Assembly: GCF_020379485.1 (NCBI RefSeq)
Contig: NC_063452.1
Location: forward strand, 26,294,770 to 26,358,769
Source: Brassica napus
Taxonomy: Eukaryota; Streptophyta; Magnoliopsida; Brassicales; Brassicaceae
Direction of reading: 5' to 3'
DNA: 64,000 nucleotides
Positions within the stretch are counted from its first letter, which is position 1. Each line of letters starts with the position of its first letter. A program made the translations under genes and the position numbers. The notes under the pieces were generated by a model. The model was not told the DNA's origin. It saw nothing but the letters and a program-made list of their open reading frames with translations, and made no database searches. Shown piece after piece: positions 60,487 to 64,000 of the stretch.

Positions 60487-62486
60487 TCATTCCTCATCTG
60501 CTTCTTTTGGTTCAGATTCTTCACTCTCTCTAATCATCTTCTTGCTTTCAAGAAACCCCATGAGCCCCTTAAGCGCAACATCAGGATCCTTGCTCACCAT
60601 AAGCTGCTCTATGACCTCAGCTGGAGTTGCTTTCACCTCACGGAACATCTTCTCAATAGGCTCAAACAGATCATGCTCTTCGACATAATCAAGATACATT
60701 GCAGCGAGCTTCTTGAAAACATTAGGCGTACAGTAATCCATGAGTATATGAACATCCATTCTTCCTGGCCTCAGCAATGCTGGATCCAGTTTCTCCTTAT
60801 GGTTCGTGGTGAAGACTATGATCCGTTCCTCTACACAGCTTGACCATAACCCGTCTACAAAGTTCAGCAGACCAGACAAAGATACCTAAAAACCACAAAG
60901 AAAAAATCAAGAATCAGAACACACAAATGAGAAATACTTTATCTGCATATTATAGTGAATGTATATACTCATTATAAAACCTTAGGATCCTTCTTGTTGT
61001 TCTTGGCCTGATTCTCACCATCTTCTCCTTCATCTTTATTCTCTTTTCTACAAGAAGCATCCGCTCCACTGCAGTCAAGATCTTCAATGAGAAGAATCGA
61101 CCGGTTCTCGGTTCTAGTAAGAATCTGTCTAAGCATTGCATCGTCTTGAACGCTCTGAAGCTGAAGATCATAGATATTATAGTTCATGTGGTTAGCAATA
61201 GCGGCGACAAGAGATGACTTCCCTGTCCCAGGGGGACCGTAAAGAAGGTAACCGCGTTTCCAAGCTCGTCCCACGGTTTTGAAAAAGTCCTTTCCATTGG
61301 AGAAAGCGTCTAGGTCACGCATCAAAGTGTTCTTGGCGTCAGGCTCCATTGCTAGGGTTTCAAACGTCGTGTGGTGTTGGAAGATTGCTGATTCCCATGA
61401 ATGATCGTTTGGATCGTAAGTATGGATCTTGAGATTGTCTCTGCTTGTCAGTATCTTCAAGGATGATTTTGCAATGTATGTGAAGTACTCTGACATGATC
61501 TTGTCCCTAAACTCCTTCTTACATGTCAAATGAAAGTACCTGAAACCCCATCAAATATTTACAAATTAATGTAAGAAAACAACGAGTTATTACTGAAGAT
61601 AAAACTTAGTTAGACTTGGGTGAATGATTAATCACAAAACTTTAAGGTTTCCTTTCTAACATCCTTTAAATTTGGGATTTATGTTAAGAAAAGTTGCAAA
61701 CTAATGTCAAAAGCTACAACTTATTACAGAACATAAAAGAACAGAAAACTTAGTTGAATAATAAATCACAAAACTTTAGAGGTTTTTTCTAACATCCTTA
61801 AACTTTAGGGTTTCATTTCTAACATTCTTAAACTTTGGGGTTTATGTTAATAAAAGTTGAAAATTAATGTCAAAAGCTACGACTTTTATTACAGAACATA
61901 AAGAACTAGAAAACTTAGTTAGACTCAGGTGAATGATAAATCGCGAAACTTTAGGGTCTCTTTTTCTAACATCCTTAAACTTTAGGGTTTGTTTTATGAC
62001 ATTCTTAAACTTTGGGGTTTATGTTAAGAAAAGTTACCGTTTTGGTAGGCTCTGGTGAGGATTGTCGTTTCTTTCCGACAGAAGAGTCCACTCGAGAGAG
62101 ATCCCTTCGAAGTCATCCAAGATCTTGGCTTTTACAGGGATTCCGAACTTGGGCTTAGCCAACGGGTTCTTGAGGTTGCTAGAATGGACGAGGAGACTTC
62201 CGGTGGAGATTCCGGAGAGAAGGGTCGGCAAGTAAGTCTCGGCGGCACGGAACGTCTGGTTCGTGACGTAATCGCACCGTTCCTCGATGATGAATGTGAA
62301 GTTCGGGTTGAAGTAAGAAGAGAAGAAGTCTCTGAATCTTGACACGATAAAGTCACGGACTTTGGTCGGGATGATCTCGTTGAGGATGGTTCGGAAGAGG
62401 ATCATGAAAGCAGAGAGAGATGTGTACATCGAGAAGATCTCAGAAACTGAAGGGATCCTTTGAGTGAAGAATGTAGTGGGCGCCAT
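60487..62486 (-). CDS. BCS1-like AAA-type ATPase
   Basis: Plant AAA ATPase of the BCS1/HSR4 group, usually membrane-anchored in mitochondria or ER, with unfolding or translocating activity. Three exons: 62038-62486, 60981-61539, 60487-60885, GT-AG and in phase, giving 468 residues. The N-terminus has a hydrophobic segment (SMYTSLSAFMILF) and the AAA-associated region (SRFRDFFSSYFNPNFTFII). Walker A is GPPGTGKSSL, Walker B SILLIEDLDCS, then the second region of homology TTNHKEKLDPALLRPGRMDV. LSGLLNFVDGLWSSC is typical of this group. An acidic linker (DEGEDGENQ) separates Walker B from it. By position it matches the Arabidopsis At4g05380 neighbourhood, in which several such genes occur. The substrate is unknown. 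Intron 1 consists of repeats. Confidence 0.9.
61575..62037. repeat. Three tandem repeats filling intron 1 of the AAA gene
   Basis: Units of about 144-165 bp start near 61601, 61745 and 61910 (AAAACTTAGTT). Each contains AAACTTTA(G)GG-TTT, CTAACATCCTTAAA, GGGTTTATGTTAA-AAAAGTT and, in the first two, AATGTCAAAAGCTAC. The third unit runs into the 5' splice site. Confidence 0.8.
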
Positions 62487-62917
62487 TGTTGTTAAACCAG
62501 TTTCAGGTGGTGATGAAGATAATGTGATGATTAAGCAAGTGATGTGTGTGTGTGTTGTGTGTTTTAAAGAGAGGAAAAAATTGGTGAGCAAGTTTACTAG
62601 CTTCTAATTGTAGAAATGGAACATTCGAGAGATACAGTTGGGCTTTCCTCTTAAGGAAATTGATTTATTAGTTTTAATTTGTAACCACATTGTTAAATAC
62701 TGTTGTTGTGACTGTACGAACCAATTGAACATTAGCATGTAATTAAGTTTTGAAAACAGCTTGCAGTATCAGTAGACAGTTACTAAGCCTGCGATTTAAA
62801 CCGAACCGAGCTAACCGGACCAAGAATTTTTGGTTTTCAGTTATAGTTTGGTTATCTTAAGTTACACCGATCAGCAATAGGAGAAGGACTTCTTATCAAA
62901 CCTTGTGATTTAATACG
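62487..62917. promoter_or_regulatory. AAA gene promoter and possible copia 5' LTR
   Basis: The first part is the AAA upstream region, with a (TG)n run near 62546-62562. DNA from about 62702 (TGTTGTTGTGACTG) to about 62900 could be a short 5' LTR of the copia element, but without the 3' LTR in view its limits are only a guess. Confidence 0.3.
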
Positions 62918-62929
62918 TGGTATCAGAGC
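62918..62929 (+). other. Retrotransposon primer-binding site (initiator Met tRNA)
   Basis: TGGTATCAGAGC is the standard minus-strand primer site of plant copia elements. It precedes the gag start by 39 bases. Confidence 0.85.
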
Positions 62930-62967
62930 CTTAAGGGTTTAAAGCTTGAGATCTAAGTTCAACAATC

Positions 62968-64000
62968 ATGGCAGATGTAAAAGAAGAAACAATTGCGACT
63001 AAAGGTATTGGAACATCCTCCATCAAATATCCAATGTTAACTTCTTCAAACTATACCGTCTGGTCCATGAGAATGAAGCTCGCACTTAAGGTTAATGAAG
63101 TATGGGAAACAATTGATCCGGGAAACAAAGACGAGAAGAAAAATAACCTAGCTATGGTACTCATATGCCAATCTATACCTGAAGTGTTGACACTCCAAGT
63201 TGGCGACATGTCGACAGCTAAGGAAATATGGGAGGCAATAAAAGCTAGGTATGTTGGGGCTGAAAGGGTAAAGGAGGCTAGACTCCAAACCCTAATGGTA
63301 GAGTTTGATAAACTAAAGATGAAAGATGAAGATACTATTGATACATTCTCTGGTAAACTATCGGAAATCTCATCAAAGGCTGCATCTTTGGGAATGATAA
63401 TGGAAGAGACAAAGCTTGTTAAGAAATTTCTTAAAAGCTTACCTAGGAAGAGCTATATCCACATGGTTGCTTCTCTAGAACAGTTTCTGGATCTCAACAC
63501 AACAACTTTTGAGGATATTGTTGGACGGTTAAAAGCCTTTGAAGAGAGGATCAATGAAGAAGATGAAGAAGAAAGCGCACAAGATGACAAGGACAAACTG
63601 ATGTACGCAATCTCTGATTCATATGGCAGAGGCAGGGGACGTGGCGGACGTTCTACATGGAGAGGTAGAGGCCGTGGCCGTTCTGGAACGTTCTCTGCGC
63701 AAAGAGATGCATATAAGCAAGGACGAGGCAGAGATAATTCTCATATAACTTGCTTCAGCTGTGACAAACAGGGTCACTATGCTAGTGATTGTCCAGATAA
63801 ACTGCTGCAAGTCCAAGAGAATGTTGAAAAAAAAAATGATGATGACACTGAGGAAGATGATGAATTAATGGTACATGAGATAGTTTATCTCAATGAGAGG
63901 AAGGTAAATCCTTCTATATTTGAATCTAGTCATGATACAGAGAAGGTATGGTACCTTGACAATGGAGCTTCAAACCATATGTGTGGAGAACGATTGTTTT
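62968..64000 (+). CDS. Copia retrotransposon gag-protease polyprotein (cut by window end)
   Basis: An uninterrupted frame of 344 codons from ATG 62968 to the end of the window. It starts with the copia gag (YPMLTSSNYTVWSMRMKLAL, EIWEAIKARYVG, LVKKFLKSLPRKSYIHMVAS, TFEDIVGRLKAFEERI). An RG-rich linker and a CCHC zinc knuckle (CFSCDKQGHYASDC) follow, then the protease motif DNGASNHM at the edge. Protease completion, integrase and reverse transcriptase would lie to the right. The open frame suggests a recent, possibly intact element; this cannot be judged further here. Confidence 0.9.
   Translation, partial: MADVKEETIATKGIGTSSIKYPMLTSSNYTVWSMRMKLALKVNEVWETIDPGNKDEKKNNLAMVLICQSIPEVLTLQVGDMSTAKEIWEAIKARYVGAERVKEARLQTLMVEFDKLKMKDEDTIDTFSGKLSEISSKAASLGMIMEETKLVKKFLKSLPRKSYIHMVASLEQFLDLNTTTFEDIVGRLKAFEERINEEDEEESAQDDKDKLMYAISDSYGRGRGRGGRSTWRGRGRGRSGTFSAQRDAYKQGRGRDNSHITCFSCDKQGHYASDCPDKLLQVQENVEKKNDDDTEEDDELMVHEIVYLNERKVNPSIFESSHDTEKVWYLDNGASNHMCGERLF

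Overview
The window is plant nuclear DNA from a Brassicaceae species, most likely Brassica or a close relative such as Raphanus. It has spliced genes with GT-AG introns, plant-only families (auxin response factor, root-type ferredoxin reductase, plant X8 domain), and typical crucifer Helitrons, MULEs, LINEs and a copia element. The intact single-copy genes DDB1, YAO, a small basic presumed mitochondrial protein, RFNR and a BCS1-type AAA ATPase follow the order I recall for Arabidopsis At4g05420 to At4g05380. This segment is therefore probably colinear with Arabidopsis chromosome 4.

Layout. (1) Positions 1-26218 form a repeat-rich block built around tandem copies of an ARF-family gene on the minus strand. 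One copy is cut by the window start (1-2241). The second (16348-19380) is complete in extent but broken by a 1-base deletion and an in-frame stop. A third upstream region survives without a gene body (about 11690-12620). Helitrons, a LINE remnant, a telomere-motif MITE with a 9-bp target duplication, X8-domain remnants and a fragment of the DDB1 3' end lie between them. (2) Positions 27002-34484 hold an apparently intact eIF2-beta gene whose first and third introns have swallowed a LINE and a 5-kb gene-carrying Helitron. (3) Positions 34954-48756 are a compact gene island: DDB1(-), YAO(+), the presumed mitochondrial protein(-), root FNR(-), with a 7-copy minisatellite between the second and third. 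(4) Positions 49230-50668 are a truncated LINE. (5) Positions 51339-59760 are an 8.4-kb MULE with terminal inverted repeats and a 9-bp target duplication. It carries a decayed MURA transposase facing a DUF1985-type gene. (6) Positions 60487-62486 are a BCS1-like AAA ATPase. (7) From about 62918 to the end is a copia retrotransposon with an open gag.

How the parts relate. The island genes are housekeeping functions: DDB1-CUL4 ubiquitin ligase adaptor, U3 snoRNP and rRNA processing, non-photosynthetic ferredoxin reduction, translation initiation and an organelle or membrane AAA ATPase. They are not an operon-like pathway. The most interesting system is the 51339-59760 MULE. Its non-coding parts are studded with a short motif, GTATTACTA, close to the motif I recall for the VANC anti-silencing protein of Arabidopsis VANDAL21, and its second gene has a DUF1985-type fold. 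It looks like a relic of a transposon-encoded, sequence-specific anti-silencing module.

Limits. All exon boundaries were read by eye from splice signals and protein similarity recalled from memory. No alignment or search was run.
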